A stretch of DNA of 64,000 nt from Beta vulgaris subsp. vulgaris (Eukaryota > Streptophyta > Magnoliopsida > Caryophyllales > Amaranthaceae). A program made the position numbers and the translations under genes. Positions within the stretch are counted from its first letter, which is position 1; each line of letters starts with the position of its first letter. Shown in pieces: positions 12,571-24,623 of this stretch. Under the pieces are notes generated by a model that worked only from the letters and a program-made list of their open reading frames with translations, was not told the origin of the DNA and searched no databases. The stretch lies in contig NC_079202.1 of assembly GCF_026745355.1 (NCBI RefSeq), forward strand, positions 4,472,173 through 4,536,172, read 5' to 3'.

Positions 12571-12871
12571 AGTACACCTTGGTATACTATGTTCATGGTA
12601 CACCCACGACTATTTTCTCCAAATGAACAAAATGAGCGAATGAGCAAATGAGCAAAATGAACAAATGAGCAAATTAGCAAACATTTCTACTCATTTAAGA
12701 AAATGAGCAAACACATTTATTACAAAATGAGCAAATGAGTAAATGAGCAAAATGCCCATATTAGCAACTTTGGTGTCAAATCAACACCTAAAATTCTAAT
12801 TTAATACAAAAATATCCCTGGGTGTACCATGCTCATGGTACACCGAGCATGGTACACCCGGGTGTACCATG
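12571..12871. mobile_element. Snap-back MITE-like repeat with palindromic ends
   Basis: Both ends carry the module CATGGTACACCC and its inverse. At the right end two perfect hairpins are adjacent: 12821-12831 with 12834-12844 (11-bp arms), and 12848-12859 with 12860-12871 (12-bp arms, no loop). The left end (12571-12605) has a decayed version of the same module. Between them lie about ten imperfect repeats of aaatgagca. No coding capacity. The superfamily is unknown. Confidence 0.55.
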
Positions 12872-13682
12872 AGTGAACTCAAATAGTGATGATCCCCATC
12901 TTTGAATGAATTGTGCCCTTTTATATTGCTAGTACAATCATTTCATTGAATTCTTTTAAATGGTAGGGAGAAGGATGCTGCCTGACTTTAACATTCACAA
13001 TTTTTTAATCTGACGTTTACGGGTCAGGTGCGTGATATTAGGGGGGATAAGGGGCTTTCTATCCTTAGAAGCTAGCCAGGACATTGTCAAGTAGACCAAG
13101 TACTATATGATATAATAATTTTAAGATGTGTTCTATTCATATGATTATGTATCAAACATAGTTGGTCTTTTTTAAGTGAGGTAACTCCAAATAATTTGAA
13201 CAAGACGTTACCTTAATACATTTTTTTTATTGTAGATGTGACAATTTTGAAATTTATTGATTCTAATTTGGAAAATCGAAATTTATTAGCTAATATAATT
13301 TTCATTGTTATAATTTAGTGGCTATGTGATATAGCTTAATACTTCTATGTCTGGATAAGAGAATTCAGAGCGGAACTGAGGATTCATCTGAAGGAAAGGG
13401 AGACTGAAGTAGAACAGGAATTTGTGTTGTACAAGAAGCATTTTTCTTGCCTTTATTTTCCTACCAATATTTTCTTGGAGAGGGGCATTGATGTTCCCTC
13501 TTTCAAGGGTAAATTGAAAACATAACTGATTATTCATTACTCAATGATGGTATGGTGGGGTACCATAATTCTAATGGCATGTGCATTAACTTATGAGTTG
13601 TACACATCCTACTTTCAACGTGTTTATCTTCACTAGCTCCACTATATCCTTATTATCATACATGTCTTGCCAATACCTCAAC
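12872..13682. other. Intergenic, AT-rich, nothing recognised
   Basis: No gene, RNA or repeat boundary was supported in this interval. The 71-codon reading frame on the minus strand at 13322-13537 has no recognisable feature. Confidence 0.3.
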
Positions 13683-14022
13683 TGCTCGTTTGATAGTCGT
13701 TAATAAATTGCGGTAATTGGAATGAATTTTAAGTGTAATTTTATTAAGGAGGCATCCTTAAAATTTCCATGGGGAGACATTTTTTCTTCACAGGCAAGCA
13801 ATCTCACCCCTAAACTTGTGTTTTTGTCTCCAAGGGAAAGCATTTTTCATTACCACTCATTACCACCTACATGGTGGTATTGGATGGGAATGAAAAATCA
13901 AAAGGAAAGTAACTTTAGTATAAATTAGCATTACCATAGGAATGAACAACGATATTATTCACAAATTTACACACAAATTCATTCCCATTACCACCATTTA
14001 TAACCAACTACCAAACGGACAA
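13683..14022. mobile_element. MITE with imperfect TIRs of about 45 bp
   Basis: The left end TGCTCGTTTGATAGTCGTTA and the reverse complement of the right end TGTCCGTTTGGTAGTTGGTT continue as matching sequence (ggtaattggaatgaattt versus ggtaatgggaatgaattt). This gives an inverted repeat across about 340 bp. The target duplication is ambiguous (CAA on both sides is possible). No coding capacity. Confidence 0.6.
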
Positions 14023-14434
14023 CAATTGTCCTTCACCTTTCAACTTTCAGAATATTTGTGTATGATAAACATGTCCAAAAAATTTGTACACAATCAGTTG
14101 ATTGTAGACTCATGCTCAAGTTGCTAAAGTGACTGAATTTTTTAGTCATTACTATATATTGGACTTGCTATTTCATGTGTTAAAATCACAATGTTTTAAG
14201 GTAAATCTTATGCAAAATGAATTAGGTCTGAAATATATTTGTAATGCATGTTAATTGCAAAAAAAAAAAAAAAAAAATCTTTCCATATCCTAAAAGTTCC
14301 TAAAAGCAATGCACTTGTATATACATCTTGAAGAACCGCACACTCAATGTAGTTTCCCTGCTTATTACTCATTTCCTAGAGCTCCAAATGAAAAACAGCT
14401 ATGACAAAGTATATACATTAATATTTTGGAATAA

Positions 14435-14664
14435 CACTCCATGTCACAAAAATGACAATAAATTGTAATTTGGCATTATTCGCCTTCACCACTTTGCCAT
14501 CATAAATGCTGTTATAAGAAAAATTATAATCATGTGAAATCTTATTAAATTGATCTCAACATGCAGTATCGTATATCAATTTTTTCTAATTTATATAAAT
14601 ACATAATTAGAGATATAACAGTAAAGCAAACAGCACGCAAGATCCCCTGCCATACATAGGGAGT
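14435..14664. mobile_element. Possible Stowaway-like MITE
   Basis: The right end ATAGGGAGTAAT resembles a Stowaway terminus, and a decayed partner (CACTCCATGTCAC) is near 14436. The inverted-repeat match is short and the limits are approximate. Confidence 0.35.
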
Positions 14665-15140
14665 AATACTTAATAATTCCATCTGTATTTTTTTATGCAC
14701 AACGTAAACATACAAAAACACGAAGACGAACATCTCTAATACAACTTTTAAGAAGTTTCAAGACTTTGAAACCTTACCAAACATTACAACTGATTAGAGA
14801 GTAGGGAGTGAATACATCACTGAAAATTTTAAAGTGTGTTAACATCATATACAGCCATATTTCATACAAAATTTAACATCAATATGATCATCCAATTAAA
14901 CCGAGATCTAAGGGCAAGGCCACCTTCACAAAATCACAAGTATGATTTTCTAAACCCTATTTGACATTAAAGGTTTGACTTCAGACAGTCACAAGGACTT
15001 TGAAGACCTCAAAAGAACACAAGATCCAGGGCAACTATAATGAGTAAAGATAATATATAACCTGGAAAACCATCATATATCTATGGTCACTTATGTTTTT
15101 CGTCCTGTCACGGTATACTGTTATGCCACAAGCTCCATGG

Positions 15141-18100
15141 TTAATTTCCAGTCTTCCCCTTTGATGAAAAGAACCTGCTAAAGCCACGTGATTGTTTCTC
15201 AGGGGTGGGAGTGGAAGAAGTAGAAGATCCGGACTTTGTAGGTCTGTGTGTTGCATTTTTGGATACAGGTGATCTCAGAAGATTTCCTTCATTGTCTGAT
15301 GAACTAAATGGCGCATTGTACAGATCTGAAGGCGAAGCAGACCCTAGCCTTTGCAAATTCGTGGAAGTGGCAGTATCCATATCAACGTGATCCAGATCTT
15401 GCAGGTTCATCCCACTTGTAGTTGGCTCTTCTTCATTGAGGCCTTCACCTCTCTGGCTCCTCTCACTGATGGGAGAGCCCATGAAGTCTGACTGAGGGCG
15501 GAAGGTTTTCAGCTGCTTGCTAAGAAGAAATATGGTTTCTTGGCACTCCGCTAGCTTCTCTGCTGCAGCCGTCAGATCCTTTTCCTGTAGAATATAGAGA
15601 TGGAAGCGTTGAACTCAATATCTTGAACACAATACGATTAATGAGCACTACAGCATAATTTCAGGTGCAACACATTCTTTACTCGTCCCAGATTTAGGCA
15701 GACCGAAGGTTTTTGATGAAAACAATAGGTAAAGAGGTAAAGGCACCCAAATACTAACTCTAGAAGACTTTTTCTTACATAATCACACAAGTCAGGTGCC
15801 ATAAGCATATGAAAAAGGAAGTCAAAACACATTAATGCTGTACTTAAAGATCAGATGAAAGAAGATTCAATGAAATAGTTGCTCCAATTAGCTTAATACC
15901 TGTTTGGTTCTGTCATCTGCATCAGCTGCTGAAGACGAGCACACAGAGCATCCTTCATTCCTTTGGAAACATCACAGTATGAAGTTAGCTATGTAAAACA
16001 GGTACTATTTTCACACCCGCAGAAAAAAAGGTAAAGTTGAAACAATGAGCAACGATGGCTAATGTTAACATATGGCAATTTTTGAGGAAGTTGTCAAAAC
16101 TAACCTTTGTAGCTGTTCTTCAAGATCTCTGCATCTTATTAGAGCATCTTGATGACCTACTTTTTCAGCCTCAAGTTCATTATCTAAACATTCCAATTTC
16201 GACTTCAGGATAACGACTTCACTCTGTAATTCTTCAGCTCGTTTTTCAAGCATCTTGTAAGACTCCGCCATGCATTTCAGCTGAGTCTCTGCCAAGCTGT
16301 TCATATTCTGGGAAGATGCAAGCTCTAATTTGACTTCTGCTAGTTGTTGCTCCATATCCTGCAACTGAGATTTAGCCGTCTCCAGATCTTGAGAGCATTG
16401 GGTAAATTCCCTCTCCATGTTAACTTTGTCAGCTTTCAGCTGTTCAAATTCCTCTAAAGAATATTTGCATGATTGTGACTCGAAGCCTGACATAACATTG
16501 GCATCCTGAGGAACCTCGGGATTTGAAGAAGAATCAGAAACATGTCCACAACCATTAGAATAACTCTTTCCTTCAGGTAACTTATTTTCAGGCAATGCAA
16601 CTTTGTCTATACAATCAGGACTGCTTACTTCTGCTCCATTACTCTTGTACCCCAGGACACTAAAGCTAAGTTCACTAGCTTTAGCCATGACATCAGATAG
16701 GGCTAAAACAAAATCATCCAAACTGATTTCATTGCGCATTACCCTGTTAAAGAAGGCAGAGAACTGCTCAACTTTTAGGCCAAGTGCATCATCATCGTCG
16801 GAGAGAACATGAACACCTCTATATTGCTTCCCAAGGAACAATATGAAATTGTGAATCTGAGAAATTGCAGCTACCAATTCTTCACTTATCTTCTCAATCT
16901 TTCCATCTGGCTTCCCATTTTCAGACAAACAAATATCCTTTTCTGTAGTAGCCAAAACATCCCCTGGAACAGCTTGTTGATCAACAGCACCATCTGAGCA
17001 GTGTTTCTCCTCAAAGACACAATTTATAGAGTGTGGATTAAGAGTATCATGCACTTCCTGGACAGCATGCTTAATGTCCTCCAAGATTTTCACTACATCT
17101 GATTCAATGGAGACAGATTCAAATACCTTGGAAATTCTTGATTGCAAGTTCACCAATGGCAATGATTCCGTCTCAAGTTTGGTATCTGATACTAACTCTC
17201 CTGAAGCCGAAGACTTGGCTGGTGAATCTGTGTCAGGCACTGTTTTGGATAGAGTATCCATGCCATTGCTAGCCATGATACTGTTTGCTATTACAGCCTT
17301 ATTGGCTGAGCTGTCTGTAGCAGATATGGCACCATTCGAGTCATCAGATAAACGAGCCAGTTTCTCCATTTCCTCAAAGTCATCCATAAGCTCCAAATGT
17401 TTCCCATTTTCAGCTTTCAAAGGTTTGTCCTTGTTCTTATCCTTAAAATGAGATAGCTCGGAGATCAATGCGGAAGCCCATGACTCAGCACAGCTTACTG
17501 TATCATCATTTCCATCTTCAGAAAAGGATGTAATACTTGGAGGATTGCTAGCATGCTGACTAAACGACCGCTCAGCTTGAACTTGAATATCAGATTTTGG
17601 AAAACCCTTCTGTTGATTCAGCATTTGTACTTGTGCTTCCAGGCTTTGCAGTTTACTAGCAGACTTAGCACAAATGCTCCTAGAGGTTTGCAGTTCACTG
17701 TTACGTTTCGCCAATGCTTCTTTTAGCATCTTTGTTTCTTCTTCCATAGCCAAAAGGCGCTCTGTAAGGTATTCATTTTCCTTTTGGAATTTCTGGGCAC
17801 CATCAAGGGAAAATTCAGGCACTGGTGACATGTGGGAATTTGGTGAAAACTGGGGGCTAGCAGGCCTGGCAGGAGACCTTCTCAGACGAGTGTCTCCATG
17901 ATCTCTACCCAGGCTTTCCACTTCTAGCTTCATTTGAGCCAAAGCAGCAGGACCAGGAAGCTTCTTCCTTACAAGACCTCGCAATCTTTGGCACTCTGCT
18001 TCTAGTTTCGCGATTTTCTTTACGCTTTCCACTTGCTGCTTGTTGGCTGCTTCTGCAGACTTAACACTCATATTCCTTTCCTCATTACGAATTTCTAGCT

Positions 18101-19545
18101 CCTTAGAAACAATATGGACTTCATATTTCAAGGAATTTATTTCCCTCTCACAAGATTCAACATTGCTTCTCAAGAGCTCAATATCTGCCTCAGCTTTTGA
18201 CTTTTCTTCACTGACTTTAATAAGCATGTTAGAACGCTCCTGCAATGACCTGGAAAGAGCAGCACTCTCAGCTTCAGCTCTCATAAGATCTTGGTCCAAG
18301 CTAGCAATTTTTGTTTCCAGCTCATGTTTCATTCTGTCATACTGCTTGTTCTTGGTTAGCGCAACTTCTTGGAGTTTTTGTTCATTTTCTTCCTTCAAAT
18401 TTCTTATCTGCCTCATGCATTCTTTTAGAGCACCATCCAAGTGTGCAGCCCTATCCTCAGCAGTTAGTTTTGCCAGAGTCACAGTTTCTAGATGATCTTT
18501 TAAAGACAAAGCTTCTGCCTCAGCCTTTTCCCAACCTGCCGGAGAATTAAGCAAGTAAGGATTTCCACTAAACAAACTTACATTAAAGCAGTAATTTATC
18601 CTCAACGAGAGACTTATGATGGCTATAATTGTAAAATGTTTTCCACAAGTAGGCGCTCATCACTGTCATAGACTTTGCAGCAAACATTTTCTTGGAAAAA
18701 CTACAAATAGTCTCATACCTGAGACTGCTTCCTCGGCCACCTTTGCATGTTGTTTGACAAGCTCTTCCTTGGTAGTTATCTCCGACTGAGCTGATGAGAC
18801 CTTCTCATTTAGTTCAAGGATTTCTTCCTCCAATGTTTTGACCTGATCCTCATACGTTTTTTCTTGCTCTTCATATATTTTTGCTTGTTCCTCATAAGCT
18901 TTTACTTGATTTTCCAATCCACTCAAATGAGTATATGATTCGATGGAAATCTGAACAAAATTTGACTTCTTGTTTTTATCCTGTCCCTGACAAAATAATC
19001 ATGGATATAACAAATTACGGAGATGGACAAAACTGTCTAACTTATGGAATAAGTTCACATCGTGCAGTTTATATACCATTGTTTGCCTAGTAAGTAGTAA
19101 CTATCATAATCAGAGAAATGTATTACTGGATAAGCCAGTAATGCCCAAAAGGAAATTTCGCACTTGCCAAGCAATCAGAGATAAGATGATAGCATTCACC
19201 TAAGATATCATTCATCTACCAATTACCATACTTATCAGATACTGAGATAAGTACTCAATTGTTAACATAGCAATTAATAACTGACTTAAGGATTCTGAAC
19301 ACATTGATAGAGGTATCTGCTCTACCAATAAATAAACGACTAGAAGTCAAAAGCTCATAAAAGATAGTGTTAACAAGGTACTGCACAGCAACACAAGAAT
19401 GTTTAAGCATTACTTAACCAACCTTATCTGTCTGAGATCCACCAGAAGCCAGAGAGGGTCCAGCAGAATCTAGGGTAGCAATAACCTTCTCTGCAGCCGA
19501 CTTTTCAGATGATTTCTTCTTCCAAGGCCAACCCCGACGGTCCAT
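15141..19545 (-). CDS. FPP: Filament-like plant protein (FPP), long coiled-coil protein
   Basis: Exons in transcript order: 19545-19423, 18986-18719, 18535-16105, 15960-15900, 15584-15141. All introns are GT-AG and the frame is continuous over 3327 nt (1108 residues), typical for the family. The N-terminus MDRRGWPWKKKSSEK and C-terminus FSRFFSSKGKTGN are FPP hallmarks. The protein is coiled coil at about 60-315 and 380-470, then acidic/serine-rich sequence, then coiled coil again at about 800-960. The conserved LVRKKLPGPAALAQMK lies near residue 318, followed by a SP-rich linker (about 349-375). NEGCSVCSS is split across exons 3-4. FPPs were found as partners of the WPP-domain protein MAF1, and some Arabidopsis members (VETH1/2) act in vesicle tethering on cortical microtubules. 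Which paralogue this is cannot be told. No lesion was seen. Confidence 0.95.
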
Positions 19546-21680
19546 CTCAGACTGCATATTACGCACAAGATAAGTCAGCAATAAACAAAATATAGTACGT
19601 AAAAGATTGATGAAATGTAAAATATATTCAAGATAGCAGCATAATTTCAGAATTACAAAGCGCATGCCAGTTAATATTGTTATACAGTAAGCATCACAAA
19701 ACCCTTTTTGACTCGAAGATTAAAATATGATTTCATCAAAGCAAACTCGCAATTCTCTCAAGTATTACCTAGAAGCAAACCTCCCTCAACAAGGCCAACA
19801 TAAAAGCATTCATGTCAGCAAGAACATAGAAGACATATCCAATACTTGAGCATCGAAAATGTCCGTCTAGTATTATGACATTAGCCTAAATCCTTGCTTC
19901 AACACAATAAAAGGCTCATCAACAATAAATCAAAACCATGTAATGCACTTGACCAGCTAACAAAAGTGCAACCAAAAAAAGCAAAATCCTTACAAAGCAC
20001 AAAAACAAAAAGTCTCAAAATGTGTAAGCATTAAGAAGGTAAGGTATCTACCCTTTTAATAAGTGAACAAGTAACATCAACAGGGTAGCTCATATCACCC
20101 CCAAAAACAATATTTTTTCTTTCCCCCCTAAAGAATCAATCTCAAAGACACAGAAAACATAAACAATTTCTGTTTGTTGGCCTCTTTTGGCTTTTTTCTA
20201 GCAACTATTATTCTTTTTAGTAGTAACAATAGAAAACCCAACTACCAATAGTAACAACTACAAGCATGCTTCCTTTATATCATCACAAGCAAACAGAAAC
20301 CCTGAACAAAATTTAAGGCGGTGTTTGGGAAAAGAAGGCAGGTAAAAAAAAAAAAAAAAAAGTCCCCAAGTGTTATTATTATAAATCACCCACATTTTCT
20401 GCTCCTACCTCCCATTTTCACTTTTCTTTTTTTACCATTGAATATGCCATTAAACTCAAGATCACAAACCCAACTGATTATGGATTGTTAGACTCAGTCA
20501 AAGAAAGAGTAAACAGTGCCTCAAAAATTTAATTTTTTTGAAACAAAAACGACAAAAAACTTGGCAAGGCATTAAATTAAAAAACATAAAAGGGTGTATT
20601 CTATAATTTCTATTCTTATCTAATTTCCTCGGTTTACTCAGTATCCAAACAGAGTATAACCCTGCTCATAATGCATTCAAACACTGAAAACTCATTCATT
20701 GAAATACCAAAACTATGTTCTAAGTATCTAATATTTTTATTCTTTCTTTCTTTGGAAAACAAGACAGAGCATAAACCCATGTTTAATAATAATTAATAAT
20801 AACATAAATCAAATCTAAACAATTTGGGTTTTTATTTTTTTCCTTTTTTTATCAAATTTTTCTACAGTAAAAAATATTACTCATTGATAATTACAACAAT
20901 TTAGAAAATCCCACATATATCAAAGATCTATCAAAAGACTAAAAAGCCTTGCCTCGAAAAATCCAATTCATCCAATCAAGTTTAAGTACTAATATTACAT
21001 AATTTACTTGCATTATTATTTAGACCCACTTACCAAAAAAAAATAAAAAAGATGAAATTTCGTGTTAGCGTAAAATTCCGGATTTAGCAAAATCGGAAAT
21101 ATAAACTAATTTAAATTAAGCTAGTACAAAATTACTAAAAAAAAAACATATCCGGATTCAAAAACTCGAAATTACCGATGTTGTTAGCACAACATTATCA
21201 ATTACAAAAATAACAACAAAATTCGTAACAAACAACGATCCAAATTAGGAAATTTCAGCTACTTATCAATAAAATAAACTACATTTTTCTAAATCAAACA
21301 CCAAAATTTCCACACACCAAAAAAACCCACAAAAATCCCAACTCAAAATGATTGTTCAACATCCGATTCTAAAAAGAGCAATGCTCAATCAATGAATTTC
21401 AACAACAAAAAAATGAAGTTAAAAAAAAGAACTTACCAAGTGAAAAGTGCAAGTTCTGAGAATCAAAACTTAGAACTAAAGGTAGAGGAGTTAGTGAGCT
21501 TGTAGTTTGATGAAGAAGAAGAAAAAAAAAGCAGGAGATCTATAAAAAGAAATAATATTTTTTATAGCTATGAAATTGAAAAATCAGCTGAAATATTACC
21601 CAGATTTTAGTTTTTACAGAAGAGAGAGAAAGAGAAAGAGGGTGGAGGGAGGAAGAGGTGGTGATGGAGTGGAGGAAAGA
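19546..21680 (-). other. FPP 5'UTR with 1.9-kb leader intron
   Basis: On the minus strand an acceptor (TGCAG|TCTGAG then ATG) ends an intron at 19552. A donor (CACTTG|GTAAGT) lies at 21436-21435, giving a leader intron 19552-21436. The untranslated first exon runs from 21437 to somewhere near 21600-21700. The intron is AT-rich and holds a possible MITE near 20319-20640. The transcription start is not determined. Confidence 0.6.
20319..20640. mobile_element. Possible MITE in FPP leader intron
   Basis: GGCGGTGTTTGGGAAAAG on the left and CTCTGTTTGGATACTGAG (reverse complement) on the right share the GTGTTTGG-type end common to several MITEs here. The match is short, so this is tentative. Confidence 0.3.
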
Positions 21681-21775
21681 GAGTATAGAGATGGTGGGAG
21701 GTGGTGGAGAGGGGGGAAAAAAGAGTGAAATGGGAGGAGAGAGAAAAAAGTTTGTTTTAATTTATTTTTTGGTTA
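21595..21775 (-). promoter_or_regulatory. Purine/pyrimidine-rich tract at FPP leader/core promoter
   Basis: A run of GAGA/GGA repeats on the + strand reads as a CT-rich tract on the FPP sense strand, at or just upstream of the first leader exon. CT-rich tracts are common at plant transcription starts. No clear TATA box was picked out. Confidence 0.4.
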
Positions 21776-21779
21776 TTTG

Positions 21780-22365
21780 GTGTTTTTAGGTGGCACTTAA
21801 AAGGCTCCAAAATAGGAGTAGTACAAAGTTTTTCAAAGGAAAAGTAAGCAAAGTTAGAAATGTATGTTCATATTATTGTTTTGTTGTTACTTGTTAGGGT
21901 GGCTACCTAAGTTGTGGCTAAGTTAATGAAGCAAATTTAATTTGGATTTTTGAACTTATGTAGTATGTTTATGGATCTATGTTTTACCTTATTTTTAGTC
22001 TTTATGAAAAAAAAATAAGTTTGAGTAAGAATAGATAAAATATAATAACTTCAAATAAGTTCAAATAAGTTTGGTTTTAAGGTCAAATTACAGTCACAAA
22101 ATAAGATATAATAAGTTCATATTAAATTTAATGATAACTAATAAAGTGTAATAAGTTTAAAATAAGTTCAGTTAATTAAATGTATTCAGTTAAGTTTAAA
22201 TAAGTTAAACTAAGCTGAGTAGAACACACACATAATTTAAATTATCATATAGATTTAAATTGCAGAAAAAAATGCCAATTTAAGAGCTGGCAACATGAGT
22301 TTAATTTCTTACAAAAAAAGGTTTATAGAGAAAGAGGAAATGAATTATATATTTATTAAATACTA
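21780..22365. other. AT-rich spacer with taagtt/caaata-type short repeats
   Basis: This is low-complexity sequence with many variants of aataagttcaaataagtt around 22010-22220. No gene or element boundary was supported. Confidence 0.35.
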
Positions 22366-23150
22366 CTCACTTCATTTTCATTTGTTGTTTTTATATTCTC
22401 TATGGGAAATTTCAATATGTTGTTTCTACTTTTAATATTTTCATACAAAGTGTAATTTATGAATTAAATTTCCCATTAGTTTTAAGTTACAATAAATGTA
22501 TTCATACCAAGTTATAAATTGTGATTCAAATCTTAAAATCTTACAATTTTATGATTCAAATATGGTAGACGATTCAATTCACGATTCTAGACAATTCTAT
22601 ATATTTCTTTTGACTAACGAAAACCTCGTAAATTTAAATCATGCTAACAAAGTAAATAGTAATAGATATATATTGTTAATTATTGTCAATATAAAGAGTA
22701 AATAACAATTTTTTCCAATTTTTAGGCTGTTAACATATAATTTTAGCATGGTCAATGAAGATTCAGTGCAATATCTTGATTATACGTGTTCGTGGAATCG
22801 TATTTTAAAGGTTGTTTTCGATTCAAACTAGAATCTCAATAACAACTTTGGTTTACACTATTGAGTGTCATTTTTTACTTTTTTATCCCTTAAATTTTTG
22901 ACTCATTGATTGCTTAGCATTGAGTAACTCAAAGGTTAATAAATGTGTACACACTAATTTATAGTCATTTTTTACTCTTTCACCCTTCAAACTTGTGTCA
23001 CTAATTGCCTAATATAAAATAACTCAAAGAATTAGAATTTTTTATTAGTTAATTTGATTTTATTTAAAATAGTATAATCTTGTCCATCTTTAAGTTGTAT
23101 TGGTTTCTCCCCTGATTTTAAATAAGAACAACAAAAGAAAAAGGAGGGAG
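22366..23150. mobile_element. Stowaway/mariner-like non-autonomous element, 785 bp
   Basis: The left end CTCACTTCATTTTCATTTG and the reverse complement of the right end CTCCCTCCTTTTTCTTTTG continue into a shared TTGTTNTTAT, giving imperfect inverted repeats of about 30 bp. TA is present before the left end and at 23151-23152. The interior is AT-rich with no transposase. It is longer than a typical Stowaway. Confidence 0.55.
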
Positions 23151-23744
23151 TAACACTTAGTAACTAGTTACAAATGTCAATATCATTAATTGATGGTAAA
23201 TAAGAAACTGCTAGGTAATAGTTTTAGTTTCTTATAAAAAAAGATTTTAGGAAAAAAAAAGTGAATAACTCACACATCATAACATCATTAAGATATTAAC
23301 ATGGGCTAGCCAATATCAAAATTACTGTAAATAAGATATAAGTTATTATAAGAAATTCAAATCACATAAACAAACAAGTATTAGAAATTGCATGTCCTCA
23401 TATTATATGTGCCCAAAAGTAATCTCATATTGAAAAAGAAGAGAAAATAACTATGACTTAAATTATTAGTATTGAGATTGTAGTTTATAAATGTATAATT
23501 AGAAACTTATAGTGCATGTGTATATCAATGTTCATTTAAGACCTACATTTTATATAAATACTCATCTTGATTGTTAGTTATTAATGTAAACATTCTTATA
23601 TATTTATTCATCTAATCTAATGTCTCATATGACATGCTCTAGTGCCTTGGCTTTGCTTTGCTTTGCTTTGCATGGATAAGAGAACCAATATATCCTAACA
23701 AGCCACCAGTGATCTTAACAAACAATTTTAGTAGTATATGTGAG
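23151..23744. other. AT-rich spacer
   Basis: Apart from a short GCTTT tandem at about 23649-23670 nothing was recognised. Confidence 0.3.
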
Positions 23745-24446
23745 TGTTAGGATTAAATGTCAATTTATTTAGTCGAACAAATGTAATTTTAAGGTTTGGG
23801 GTTGAACTTTTGTTATACACATTGGTTCCATCCTTCTACTCTTTTTCGGGAATCGATGATTATTCAATGCTTTATTTCCGTTTTAGTTGATCTTGATTCG
23901 ACATTAGAAGTATATTGATTTTTCCCCAATAACTGAATATTTTTGTCTGTAAATACTGCATATTTGATTCCATCCATAACGATTTTCTTCCCTATGAGTT
24001 CGAGTTTCAAGAAGAATGCTAGTTCTTGATGTTCATATGTTATGATATGAATATACCACACTGATTCCTTATATATACTACAAGCAATTAAGAGGCAAAG
24101 TTGCATGGACCAAGGTGTAGACCATGAATTTGACAACGAAGATTTGTGGTGGCACGATATTGTTGAGTGGAAAAGAATCTTGATCGAGAGAGATTTCTTT
24201 CTTTGTTTTGTTTTATTAGTTTCCTAATTTAATTAGGATTGTAAAACTAGATAATATTCTGGTATGTGATATCTTTTAGAACTTTTATCTTGCAGGGCAA
24301 GTATTATGATTTTGGTAGAATATGATTTTCTTGTTTAGCCTATAAAAGGGAGTTTAAACCTAACTAGAATATGCACAAAGGATTATCATCATTGAACGGA
24401 AAGAACCATCGAGTGGGATACCTATTCTTGAGTGTAAGGAACCATC
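23745..24446 (+). repeat. 5' LTR of copia element
   Basis: It begins TGTTAGGATTAAATG and matches 36694-37141 through the segment aagaggcaaagttgcatgga and on to ggaaccatc. About 255 bp at roughly 23821-24076 have no counterpart in the 3' LTR, so one copy has an insertion or the other a deletion. The right limit is where similarity stops. Confidence 0.65.
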
Positions 24447-24461
24447 TAGTTATTAGGCAAG

Positions 24462-24623
24462 ATGGAATTGTTCAATGAAAAGATGAATTTCTTGTTGTGG
24501 CCGGCAAAGTACAATTAAGGATGTTCTTATTCATCAAGGACTTCATAAGACTTTGTATAATAAGAAACTTGATGCGGTGGAAGCGGAGAAGTGGAAGGAT
24601 ATGCAACTACACGATACTATTAC
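24462..24623 (+). pseudogene. copia gag, N-terminal part (interrupted)
   Basis: MELFNEKMNFLLW is followed after a frameshift by DVLIHQGLHKTL, the start of a Tnt1-type (UBN2) capsid protein. The reading continues through EKWKDMQLHDT up to the gypsy insertion at 24624 and resumes at 35569. The ATG lies only 15 bp from the end of LTR similarity, so the leader and primer binding site are deleted. Confidence 0.65.

Noticed and set aside
12600..12780. CRISPR-like or regularly spaced array (aaatgagca repeats)
   Set aside because: Units are short, contiguous and irregular in a plant genome; this is simple tandem degeneration inside a MITE-like repeat.
16603..18550. Several + strand frames of 60-151 codons
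   Set aside because: All are antisense to the large FPP exon 3 and have Ser/Leu-rich shadow composition.
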